This document shows, piece after piece, positions 51,869 to 59,306 of a stretch of DNA of 64,000 nucleotides; the stretch's first letter is position 1; each line of letters opens with the position of its first letter. The position numbers were made by a program, and so were the translations under genes. The notes beneath the pieces are model-generated. The model saw nothing but the letters and a program-made list of their open reading frames with translations. It was not told the DNA's origin and searched no databases. This stretch comes from Ornithinibacillus halophilus (GTDB lineage Bacteria; Bacillota; Bacilli; Bacillales; Amphibacillaceae). The DNA lies in NCBI RefSeq assembly GCF_900129485.1, contig NZ_FQVW01000010.1:1-64000 (forward strand). Reading direction: 5' to 3'.

Positions 51869-52378
51869 TCTTTACTCTCCTTTCTTAGCTAAATTTAATA
51901 ATCAGAGTCTAGTATTCCTCAAGCATATTTTTGTATTCACAAAAATGGAATTTATGACATTTCCTCCATCTACTTCAAAAATAGAGATTCCTAGTAAGCA
52001 CCTAAACTCCAATACCTTATCCTAAATCGCTACAAACTATTAAAATTAATAGAATTGTAAATGACACTGAAAAGATCACTTTAGTATTCACTTATAACCT
52101 TACATATCCCGGTACTAGTATTATTAGAAAATACTACCAACCAAATATAATAGATTTTTTACTAAATGAAGATAAATATCTTGTTTCTTGTCGATTCGTC
52201 GCAGATTATGTGGAAAGTTTCCCCAAATAAGAATTATCATTGAATTTTAGTAGACTAACCAGCTGAATTCCAGCTAACTTTCCCAATACAAAGAGTCTTC
52301 AAGAAGTGTTACGATTACTTTACAACATTGACAATATTGCAACAGTGAAACTATTTTAATAGAAAGGAGTGAGCCCTC
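51869..52378. other. Intergenic region with a possible degraded ORF
   Basis: No complete gene. A start-less open frame on the plus strand runs from about 52009 to a TAA at 52228-52230 (about 73 codons; 'ITLVFTYNLTYPGTSIIRKY', 'LVSCRFVADYVESFPK'). It reads like real protein but matches nothing I know. A TTGACA lies at 52328, close before the toxin-precursor gene, with no well-placed -10 box. Confidence 0.4.
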
Positions 52379-52729
52379 TTGAAGAAAAAGGTATTAATTC
52401 TATTCATTGCAGTTGCGGCTATTTTTGCTGGAATTTCATCTACATCAGTTTTAGCAACAACTGAGCAACCTGTTCAGAGAGTCGACTTTAAACATGCTGA
52501 CGAATCTGAAGTTGTTAAACCTGAATACATACCAGCATTAGTAGCAATTGCAAACGCGGCGAGAGTTGCACAAGCTGGTGTAAAAGCAGCTAAATGGGCT
52601 GGTGGTGCATTTGGTGTTGGATTCACTGGTGCTGCTGGTGCTGACTTGTACAACAGAATTACTGGAACTTTTTCAACAGAAGAAGTAGTTCCTGAAGATG
52701 CTGAAGTTGTATTTGATCTAAATAATTAA
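52379..52729 (+). CDS. Putative SdpC-like peptide toxin precursor (116 aa)
   Basis: TTG start behind AAAGGAGTG. Order: signal peptide 1-26 (cleavage after SVLA), acidic spacer 27-49, a 45-residue Gly/Ala-rich amphipathic core 50-96 ('YIPALVAIANAARVAQAG', 'VKAAKWAGGAFGVGFTGAAG', 'ADLYNRITG'), then an acidic tail 97-116. The core is the only cationic part. Similar motifs flank it: E-V-V-K-P-E at 44-49 and E-V-V-P-E-D at 102-107. Two-sided release of an internal hydrophobic peptide is how B. subtilis SdpC yields SDP. The next two genes are SdpA-like and SdpB-like, so a bacteriocin or cannibalism-type toxin is inferred. There is no cysteine, unlike SDP. Confidence 0.7.
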   Translation: MKKKVLILFIAVAAIFAGISSTSVLATTEQPVQRVDFKHADESEVVKPEYIPALVAIANAARVAQAGVKAAKWAGGAFGVGFTGAAGADLYNRITGTFSTEEVVPEDAEVVFDLNN

Positions 52730-52740
52730 ACTATAAAACT

Positions 52741-52770
52741 ATTGGCCTCAATTTAATTATTGAGGCCAAT
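52741..52770 (+). promoter_or_regulatory. Intercistronic hairpin after toxin precursor gene
   Basis: Perfect 11-bp stem ATTGGCCTCAA / TTGAGGCCAAT with an 8-nt loop and no T-run (ATAGATTATAGG follows). It is suited to partial termination or mRNA protection, giving more precursor than maturation mRNA. Confidence 0.7.
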
Positions 52771-52798
52771 ATAGATTATAGGAAAGGACACGATTCAT

Positions 52799-53458
52799 TT
52801 GAAAACAAAGAAGTTATTTTTCATACTAATTTCAGTAATTTTTACGTTTCATTTTCTTATGACTGCAATTTACGTTCTACCATTTAATCCGGTTAAAAAT
52901 AACTTAAGTGCGGCAATTAATACATATATGACACCTTTATTCCTTCAAAACTGGCAATTATTTGCACCGGATCCTCTATCCAGTACAGTTTATATTTATG
53001 TCCAAGCTAAAGATGAGCAAGGAAATGAATCAAGTTGGGTAGACATTTCATCTCAACTATACGATTACAACCATAAGAATCGTTTTTCTCCATATAATCG
53101 GTTAGTTCGTTTAGGGTCAGGAGCATACTTACAAGCTACCCATGTAGATGAATTGGCTAACCGAGTTGAACAGAAGAAATTGAGTAATGGTATAAGCGAA
53201 AACGAGGAAAATCTAAACGAGGAAAAGGATTTATCTGAATATCAAAAAGATGGAATTCAGAAATTATATAACTTAGGTTGGTATTATGTAATGAGTGAAA
53301 ATACAAATGAGAATGTAGAGTCGATTAGAGTAAGAATTTCTAGAGAACAACCTGTTCCTTTTACAGAGCGTAAAAATTCTAATTATGAACGAGAAGAAAC
53401 ATATTTTACTTTTGACTGGGAACCTGTTAATGAGTTAAGAGGAGGGAGTCGTAATTGA
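52799..53458 (+). CDS. SdpA-like maturation protein (DUF5819)
   Basis: TTG start behind GGAAAGGA; 219 residues. One N-terminal membrane helix (6-28), then 'LPFNPVKNNLSAAINTYMTP' and 'FLQNWQLFAPDP', the conserved W-x-L/F-F-x-P core of DUF5819 and SdpA-type proteins. The rest is an extracytoplasmic or peripheral domain with an acidic loop (about 135-155). In B. subtilis, SdpA and SdpB together are required to turn secreted SdpC into active SDP. It overlaps the next gene by 4 bp, so the two are translationally coupled. Confidence 0.78.
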   Translation: MKTKKLFFILISVIFTFHFLMTAIYVLPFNPVKNNLSAAINTYMTPLFLQNWQLFAPDPLSSTVYIYVQAKDEQGNESSWVDISSQLYDYNHKNRFSPYNRLVRLGSGAYLQATHVDELANRVEQKKLSNGISENEENLNEEKDLSEYQKDGIQKLYNLGWYYVMSENTNENVESIRVRISREQPVPFTERKNSNYEREETYFTFDWEPVNELRGGSRN

Positions 53459-54792
53459 ATAGCTTAATACATAAATTTTCTACCAAAAAAGCAACAATAG
53501 GTGCTAGTATTCTAAGAATAGGTTTCGGTATATTAATTCTCTATTTATATGCAATTAATTATAGCTACCGTCACCTGTTATGGGGGTACAATAGTCTAGC
53601 AAATACGGAGTACTCTCAATTATTTAAAAGCTTCTCCCTATATCAATTTGGTAATTCAAATCTATTTTTTGAGATTATATTCCATCTAGGTATACTTATT
53701 GCAATTATGTTTACTTTAGGATATAAAACTAGAATCGTTAGCGTACTAAACTTTATATTTCTTTTTTCCATACATCAAGAAAATCCGACCATATTAGATG
53801 GTGGAGACAATATTATGATTATCGTATTAATTTACCTAATATTCGTAAAAACAAATGCCTATTTTTCTGTAGATAAATATTTAAGCCAGGGCAAAGTTAA
53901 GAGATATAGTGATAATTTTTATGTGAATATTATTCATAACTTTGGTGTCCTTGCTATTATCTTGCAACTTTGTATCTTATATTTAAATTCGTCCCTTTAT
54001 AAAGTAATGGGGGAAGTATGGCAAAATGGAACGGCAATTTACTATATCTTACAAGTTAAAGAATTTAATCTTCCATGGGTAACCACCATTGTTAATTCAT
54101 CCGATTTCCTAATTGTCTTTATCACCTATTTTACAATACTAATGCAATTAGCCTTTCCTTTTATGCTCTTAAATAGAGTAACCAAATATATTGCATTAGC
54201 ATGCGTAGTTCCTATGCATTTAGGGATTGCTTTTGTAATGGGGCTTATACCATTTTCATTAACTATGATTATAATTGATGCTATTCTAATAAGTAATAAT
54301 GATTACAGAAGAGTATATCATTACTTCAATGCAAAATTTCAAAAGGAAAAAATTGCACCTTCTGCTATTCCTCAATCTGACTTAATTCCAAAAACGACTA
54401 ACATAGTTGTTTTATATGATGGATGGTGCCCACTTTGTCAAAAAGTAAAAAGTAGAATAGAGAAAATTGATATTTCTAATAAAGTCTATTTTCTATCTTT
54501 TAGAGACCAAGGAGTATTACAGGGTATTGGTATCAGTCCAAATGAAGCAGAGAAAGAAATGATTGCTATTGATATTCAAAAAAATAACCTTTACAGTGGG
54601 GTACACAGTTTTTATCAAATATCTCAAAAGACTCCTCTACTATGGTTCCTTTCTCCTTTTCTTTTTATAGGAATTATTGTAGGTCTAGGGGATAAAATTT
54701 ATAACTTCATAGCTAGTAGAAGAAGTATCGTTCCAATTAATCAATGTTCCGTTGACGATTGTGAGATACAGTTAGATAAAAACAGGGGGTAA
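53455..54792 (+). CDS. SdpB-like HTTM membrane protein fused to a DCC thiol-oxidoreductase domain
   Basis: TTG start overlapping the previous stop, with GAGGAGGG upstream; 445 residues. Residues 1-295 are an HTTM domain (eight or so helices; 'ILRIGFGILILYLYAINYSYRH', read in parts; 'LDGGDNIMIIVLIYL'), the family of SdpB and of gamma-glutamyl-carboxylase membrane parts. Residues about 315-445 are a DCC1-like domain with 'VVLYDGWCPLCQKVKSRI' and active-site C-P-L-C, plus a C-terminal QCSVDDC. B. subtilis SdpB lacks this second domain. The fusion suggests redox chemistry, yet the neighbouring precursor has no cysteine, so the target is elsewhere or the domain has lost that role. Confidence 0.82.
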   Translation: MNSLIHKFSTKKATIGASILRIGFGILILYLYAINYSYRHLLWGYNSLANTEYSQLFKSFSLYQFGNSNLFFEIIFHLGILIAIMFTLGYKTRIVSVLNFIFLFSIHQENPTILDGGDNIMIIVLIYLIFVKTNAYFSVDKYLSQGKVKRYSDNFYVNIIHNFGVLAIILQLCILYLNSSLYKVMGEVWQNGTAIYYILQVKEFNLPWVTTIVNSSDFLIVFITYFTILMQLAFPFMLLNRVTKYIALACVVPMHLGIAFVMGLIPFSLTMIIIDAILISNNDYRRVYHYFNAKFQKEKIAPSAIPQSDLIPKTTNIVVLYDGWCPLCQKVKSRIEKIDISNKVYFLSFRDQGVLQGIGISPNEAEKEMIAIDIQKNNLYSGVHSFYQISQKTPLLWFLSPFLFIGIIVGLGDKIYNFIASRRSIVPINQCSVDDCEIQLDKNRG

Positions 54793-54797
54793 CATAA

Positions 54798-55976
54798 GTG
54801 AATAGAACCGTAAATGTAGATTACAAATACCATAATACGATTTGTGAAAAAATGAATTTATGGATGATTTTACCCTCTTCTACGATGGACTATAGAAGTG
54901 ATGTCATTGAACCTAAACAAGTTCACACGCTGTTGAGTGATGAAAAAATGGCTTATTTCGAATTAGAAGAAGGTCAAACATTACATGTGAATTATGATGC
55001 TCAAGAATATAAAGCAGACAAGGAATTGTCCTTATCTGAAGAGAAAAGGAAGTATTATCTTAGGGATACTACGTTATCACCAGTTAACAAGGAAATAAGA
55101 GAACTTGCATTAGATATAGTGAAGACTGAACAACGTACGGTAGAAAAGGCACGAGCGATTTTTCATTATATTGTTAGTAATTTTAAATACGTCTATCCAC
55201 CACAAAGTCGGGGTGTCTATCCTTTTTTAAAGACAATGGAAGGTGATTGTGGGGAATTTTCCTTTTTATTTACATCATTATGTCGTTCGTTACAGATTCC
55301 AGCAAGAACAGTTGTCGGCAGTTGGGCGAACGGAAAAATGAATGGACATGTTTGGAATGAATACTTTATTGAAGGAGAAGGATGGATCCCAGTTGATAGT
55401 AGTATGGCGCGCTTAACTAGAAGAAACATCTTTAAATTTATCGATAGCGACATCCGAACCCTAAATTGGAGGAAATACTTTGGGTATACAGAGGGACAAC
55501 GAGTGGTATTCGCGAAGGATGCCGATATGGAATTAATTCCATCCTTTCAAGAAGAGAAAAATGAAAAGGTTTTTTATAACATGGAAGCAATGTACATCAA
55601 TGACGAAGCCTTTTACTGGGGGCAGCAATCATTACATGAGAATGCTCCTTATCTTCAACCAGTGTATGTACAGCTAGATTCAAACGAAGAATTTCAGCAA
55701 CAAAAACTGACTACGACAGATTTATTAGGATTTTGGCAAATTCGGGAACTAGGGACCTCCCATATTCTCTCCCGATTAAAAATTTTTTCCATTGTACTAG
55801 GGTTAATTGCGCTACCTATCGCGTTTATTTTTGATAATATGTATGCTGAAATTTTGTATAAAGGCTTCTTTATTATCTTTTTTATTAGTTCTATCCTGCG
55901 TCGAGAAAGAATTGGAATATTTTCGTTTCTATTGCTGTTGATGATTATGTCTTTATTATCATCCGTTTCATCCTAA
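54798..55976 (+). CDS. Membrane-anchored transglutaminase-like protein of SDP-like locus
   Basis: GTG start 6 bp after the previous gene; 392 residues. An N-terminal beta domain (1-95) precedes a transglutaminase core (about 100-205) with the full triad: Cys in 'EGDCGEFSFLF', His in 'MNGHVWNEYF', Asp in 'GWIPVDSS'. The C-terminal third ends in about three or four membrane helices (about 318-392). No signal peptide, so the core probably faces the cytoplasm unless the topology is unusual. It could process or cross-link the peptide, or protect the producer; no SdpI-like immunity gene is present. A terminator follows, closing the locus. Confidence 0.82.
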   Translation: MNRTVNVDYKYHNTICEKMNLWMILPSSTMDYRSDVIEPKQVHTLLSDEKMAYFELEEGQTLHVNYDAQEYKADKELSLSEEKRKYYLRDTTLSPVNKEIRELALDIVKTEQRTVEKARAIFHYIVSNFKYVYPPQSRGVYPFLKTMEGDCGEFSFLFTSLCRSLQIPARTVVGSWANGKMNGHVWNEYFIEGEGWIPVDSSMARLTRRNIFKFIDSDIRTLNWRKYFGYTEGQRVVFAKDADMELIPSFQEEKNEKVFYNMEAMYINDEAFYWGQQSLHENAPYLQPVYVQLDSNEEFQQQKLTTTDLLGFWQIRELGTSHILSRLKIFSIVLGLIALPIAFIFDNMYAEILYKGFFIIFFISSILRRERIGIFSFLLLLMIMSLLSSVSS

Positions 55977-55983
55977 AGTAAAA

Positions 55984-56027
55984 CTGCAATCAATGGGGGT
56001 ATTCTTTTCCCCACTGATTGCAATTTT
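55984..56027 (+). terminator. Terminator of the SDP-like locus
   Basis: TGCAATCA...GGGG pairs with CCCC...TGATTGCA, followed by ATTTTC. Confidence 0.75.
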
Positions 56028-56051
56028 CAAATCATCCATCTCTACCAAGTA

Positions 56052-56366
56052 CTATGAAACTAATTTGAGTCCTACGGCTGCACTTAATACCATCGCGATG
56101 AAGAACAGCCGCTTCCAGTCACGCGATTCCCCGTACAGGACCATTCCTAATATCGCACCACCTGATGCTCCAATTCCTGTCCAAATAGCATAAGCTGTAG
56201 CCATTGGGAGTGTTTCCATTGCAAGGGATAAAAATAGAAAGCTAGCACCAAAGGCAAGAGTCAATAAAACTAGTGATTTCCAATCGCGATCATTATGAAG
56301 TTTATTTATCATTGCTACTCCACACATTTCAAATATTCCAGCTAAAACTAAATAAAACCATGCCAT
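56052..56366 (-). CDS. ykkD: SMR family guanidinium exporter subunit
   Basis: A 104-residue, four-helix small multidrug resistance protein. Glu13 in 'AGIFEMCGVAMIN' is the conserved proton/substrate-coupling residue, and 'METLPMATAYAIWTGIGASGG' (read in parts) matches YkkD. Its ATG overlaps the stop of ykkC by one base (TAATG). Heteromeric YkkC-YkkD exports guanidinium. Confidence 0.93.
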   Translation of the reverse strand: MAWFYLVLAGIFEMCGVAMINKLHNDRDWKSLVLLTLAFGASFLFLSLAMETLPMATAYAIWTGIGASGGAILGMVLYGESRDWKRLFFIAMVLSAAVGLKLVS

Positions 56367-56707
56367 TACGACTCAGCCCCTTCCTGTACATCATCTTCCG
56401 TGACCAGCTTCAATCCAATCACACCTGCTAATAAAAGTAAGATAAGGAGAATTTTACTTATTTTAAATGGTTCATCAAAAAATAATATCTCTGAAATGAC
56501 CGTACCTGCAGTACCTAGTCCAACAAAAACAGCATAAACCGTTCCAACGGGTAGTTTTTTTCCTGCCATAATCAAGCCGTAGAAGCTAATAATGATTGCA
56601 ATAACGGTTCCAGTCCATGTCCAAAAGTCATATGCATGCTTCAAACCAATAACCCAAAACACCTCAAACACAGCCGCTATTATAACTTGAATCCAATACT
56701 TATTCAT
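56366..56707 (-). CDS. ykkC: SMR family guanidinium exporter subunit
   Basis: About 113 residues from the ATG at 56707 (GAAGGAG upstream); a longer in-frame start at 56737 lies before that site. Four helices, conserved Glu in '[15 protein letters not shown]', and '[19 protein letters not shown]' close to B. subtilis YkkC. It is the first gene behind the guanidine-I riboswitch and forms the exporter with YkkD. Confidence 0.94.
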   Translation of the reverse strand: MNKYWIQVIIAAVFEVFWVIGLKHAYDFWTWTGTVIAIIISFYGLIMAGKKLPVGTVYAVFVGLGTAGTVISEILFFDEPFKISKILLILLLLAGVIGLKLVTEDDVQEGAES

Positions 56708-56754
56708 TGTAAACTCCTTCCCCAATTCTGTTATCAAAGCAAAAGTTAATAGTA

Positions 56755-56872
56755 AAAAGCCCAGGAGATACTATTCAATAGTAATCTCCCGGGCTTTTAT
56801 CCCTCCGTGCCATAGCAATGCTATGTGTTTTCTCTCGGTCCAGACCAATACAAATTGCGGAACCCTAGAAAA
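56755..56872 (-). ncRNA. Guanidine-I (ykkC) riboswitch with terminator
   Basis: On the minus strand the aptamer reads CTAGGGTTCCG, then GGACCGAGAGAAAACAC, then GCACGGAGGGATAAAAGCCC, then GGGAGA: the full ykkC consensus. The last stem (CCCGGGAGAT...) pairs instead with ATCTCCTGGGC at 56759-56770, followed by TTTTT, forming a terminator. Guanidinium binding should block the terminator and turn on ykkC-ykkD. Confidence 0.96.
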
Positions 56873-56920
56873 CGATAGATATGCAATTATTTATTAGTAT
56901 ACTTTAATTTGGAGTTGTTG

Positions 56921-59002
56921 TCATCCTTTCGACAAAAACCGGGAAGTGACAGGCACCTCTGCTACCGGACGACTAAAGTAATAACCTTGGCCTACCTGGC
57001 AATGTAGTGTATTCAAGAATTGCAGCTGATCTTCTGTTTCAATTCCTTCTGCGACGACACTCAGTTTTAGATGGTTAGCCATATCAAGTATAGTTTTTAC
57101 GATGACTCCCTCATCTTCTAGCATTTCTTGGATAAAGGACCGATCAATTTTTAAACAGTCAACCGGTAATTTTCTCAAATTAGATAACGAAGAATATCCT
57201 GTCCCAAAATCATCAATCGATAACCGTACACCGATTTCTTTTAACTTTTTCAAAATATGGATAGCATAATCTGGGTCTTGCATAAAACTCTCCGTAATCT
57301 CCAAATCCACATACTTGGCTTCTAATCCGGTTTTCTCTAATGTCTTCTCTACCATTAAGACTAGTTCTTCTCCAATCATATAAGGAGAAATATTGACACC
57401 AATTCGTAATGGGGGTATTCCTTGTTGTTGCCACTCTTTCCCTTTTAAACAGGCAGTTTCCAATACCCATTCGGTCAGTTGGCCAATTACCCCTATTTCT
57501 TCTGCTATCGGAATAAATTCTCCAGGAGAAATGAATCCTAATTCTTCATTTTCCCAACGAATTAGCGCCTCGACACCAACCATCTCATTGGTGCGTAAAT
57601 CAATTTGAGGCTGGTACAATAAATGAAAGTCTTTATGTTCTACTGCTTTACGTAACTCATTTTCCATAGTTGCTCGTTTTCTTATTTCATTATATTTTTC
57701 TGATGAATAAAATTGTGCTCCCTGTATATGTTTATTTTTTGCAACAAACATAGCACTGTCTGCTTTTCTTACTAGAGATTCAATATCCTTACCATCATCC
57801 GGATAGATACTTACCCCAATACTAGCTGTTAAATAAAGTGATTCTCCGTCTGTTGGGAATGGGTTAATTAACAAATGATGTATTAAATCGGTCAATTCCT
57901 CAATTTCATCGATTGAACAATCTTTAATCGCAAAGATGAACACATCCCCACTAAAACGATACAAATCAACGTTCTCTGGTTTGTGAATTTGAAACCGATT
58001 TGCTACCCCCTTAAGGATTTGATCGCCGATTGTATGCCCTAATTTATCATTGATTGTTTTGAACCGATTAATATCAACAATCAATATTGCCATCCGTCTT
58101 TTTTCCTTGTTCTCTATAACCCAGCTGTTTAATTCCTCATACAAATACCAACGATTTCTAAGTCCAGTTAATTGGTCGTGATAGGATTGGTGCTGGATTC
58201 TTTCCTGGTTTTTTATTTGCTCCGTTATTTCATGTCGAATTGCTATGTACTGATAGGGTTTTCCCTCTTTGTTGAGAAATGGAACAATTGTCGTACTGAC
58301 CCAATAATAGGAGCCATCTTTTGCCTTGTTTTTAATATTTCCTCTCCACACCTGTCCACTTTGAATCGTTTGCCACATTTCTCGAAAAAAAGATTTCGGG
58401 TGGTAACCTGAATTTAGAACACGATGGGTCTTTCCAACTAATTCATCTTGACGATATTTAGATATCTCGGTCAGTTTTTTATTAACATATGTAATCATGC
58501 CACTAGGTTCTGTTATAGCAACAATAGCAGATTCATCCAGCGCATACTTAATATCTTGTAACTCTTTGTCTTTTACTTCTAGAATCATTTCATTTGATTT
58601 ATGAAAAGTGATGTCTTTCCCTAATACAACTAGTTCTTTTCGGGTACCATCTTCTTGAAAGAATGGGATTTTAACCACTTCAAAAACATTCCACTTTCCA
58701 TCATTATCTTGTATACGTTCTTCAAACTTAGATATACTACTATTCGACCATGTTTGTTCATCAGATTGATGGCTATTTTCAAAGAACCATTTATAGTCTG
58801 GGTAATCTTTTTCTAATTCTTCATCCTTCTTGCCTAATACATCTAAATTTCGTAATTTTGCTAGTTTATGGTTATTGCCTAAGATATTTACTTTAACCCA
58901 CTTACCTTGTCCATCTTTAATACACATGAAATCCACTAGCTTTTCCATGATATTCAAGATAGAATAGTTTTCCTTTTTCAACTCATTCAGTAAATCAATC
59001 AT
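56921..59002 (-). CDS. PAS-PAS-GGDEF-EAL protein, probable c-di-GMP phosphodiesterase
   Basis: About 693 residues from the ATG at 59002 (AGGAG upstream; an earlier in-frame start at 59038 has no site). Two PAS domains (about 15-140 and 150-275, the second with a PAC tail 'YQYIAIRHEITEQ'), a GGDEF domain (about 280-440) and an EAL domain (about 450-690). The GGDEF site is degenerate: 'YRFSGDVFIFAI' has S-G-D-V-F. The EAL motif 'GVEALIRW', 'ITESF' and 'DDFGTGYSS' are intact, so it should degrade c-di-GMP. The last residues, V-P-V-T-S-R-F-L-S-K-G, are encoded by a REP-like element. Confidence 0.92.
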   Translation of the reverse strand: MIDLLNELKKENYSILNIMEKLVDFMCIKDGQGKWVKVNILGNNHKLAKLRNLDVLGKKDEELEKDYPDYKWFFENSHQSDEQTWSNSSISKFEERIQDNDGKWNVFEVVKIPFFQEDGTRKELVVLGKDITFHKSNEMILEVKDKELQDIKYALDESAIVAITEPSGMITYVNKKLTEISKYRQDELVGKTHRVLNSGYHPKSFFREMWQTIQSGQVWRGNIKNKAKDGSYYWVSTTIVPFLNKEGKPYQYIAIRHEITEQIKNQERIQHQSYHDQLTGLRNRWYLYEELNSWVIENKEKRRMAILIVDINRFKTINDKLGHTIGDQILKGVANRFQIHKPENVDLYRFSGDVFIFAIKDCSIDEIEELTDLIHHLLINPFPTDGESLYLTASIGVSIYPDDGKDIESLVRKADSAMFVAKNKHIQGAQFYSSEKYNEIRKRATMENELRKAVEHKDFHLLYQPQIDLRTNEMVGVEALIRWENEELGFISPGEFIPIAEEIGVIGQLTEWVLETACLKGKEWQQQGIPPLRIGVNISPYMIGEELVLMVEKTLEKTGLEAKYVDLEITESFMQDPDYAIHILKKLKEIGVRLSIDDFGTGYSSLSNLRKLPVDCLKIDRSFIQEMLEDEGVIVKTILDMANHLKLSVVAEGIETEDQLQFLNTLHCQVGQGYYFSRPVAEVPVTSRFLSKG
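56929..56957 (+). repeat. 29-bp REP-like element, copy C (inside coding end)
   Basis: TCGACAAAAACCGGGAAG then TGACAGGCACC. It overlaps the last codons of the GGDEF-EAL gene and supplies its C-terminal residues. Same orientation as copies at 59051 and 60791. Confidence 0.9.
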
Positions 59003-59050
59003 AGGTATTATCTCCTGTGCATCTAGGTTCGTTTTCATTTAGCTGCCAAT

Positions 59051-59079
59051 TCGACAAAATCCGGGAAGTGACAGGCACC
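59051..59079 (+). repeat. 29-bp REP-like element, copy D
   Basis: TCGACAAAATCCGGGAAG then TGACAGGCACC, just upstream of the GGDEF-EAL gene. With copy C it forms direct repeats flanking that gene, 2,122 bp apart. Confidence 0.9.
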
Positions 59080-59306
59080 ATTATAATAGCATGAAAAGTG
59101 CAGCTTAACCAACATCATTACCGTGCCTATTAACACTATTTACACGTTAACTATAGTAAAAACAAGATAAATAGGGATAAAGTCTGTTTAATTACGAAAT
59201 ATGCAATATATTCCGGTTTGTCCTATTAATTTATAATTGTTATAGTTATAAAGTCGTCCTTTTAAATGATGCTACGTAATTCAACATAGAAAAGGAGATG
59301 ATGTTT

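Noticed and set aside
52379-52729. Small exported protein as a circular or leaderless bacteriocin
   Set aside because: It has a cleavable signal peptide and acidic flanks on both sides, and its neighbours are SdpA/SdpB-like rather than a DUF95 (SpoIIM-like) protein or circular-bacteriocin genes.
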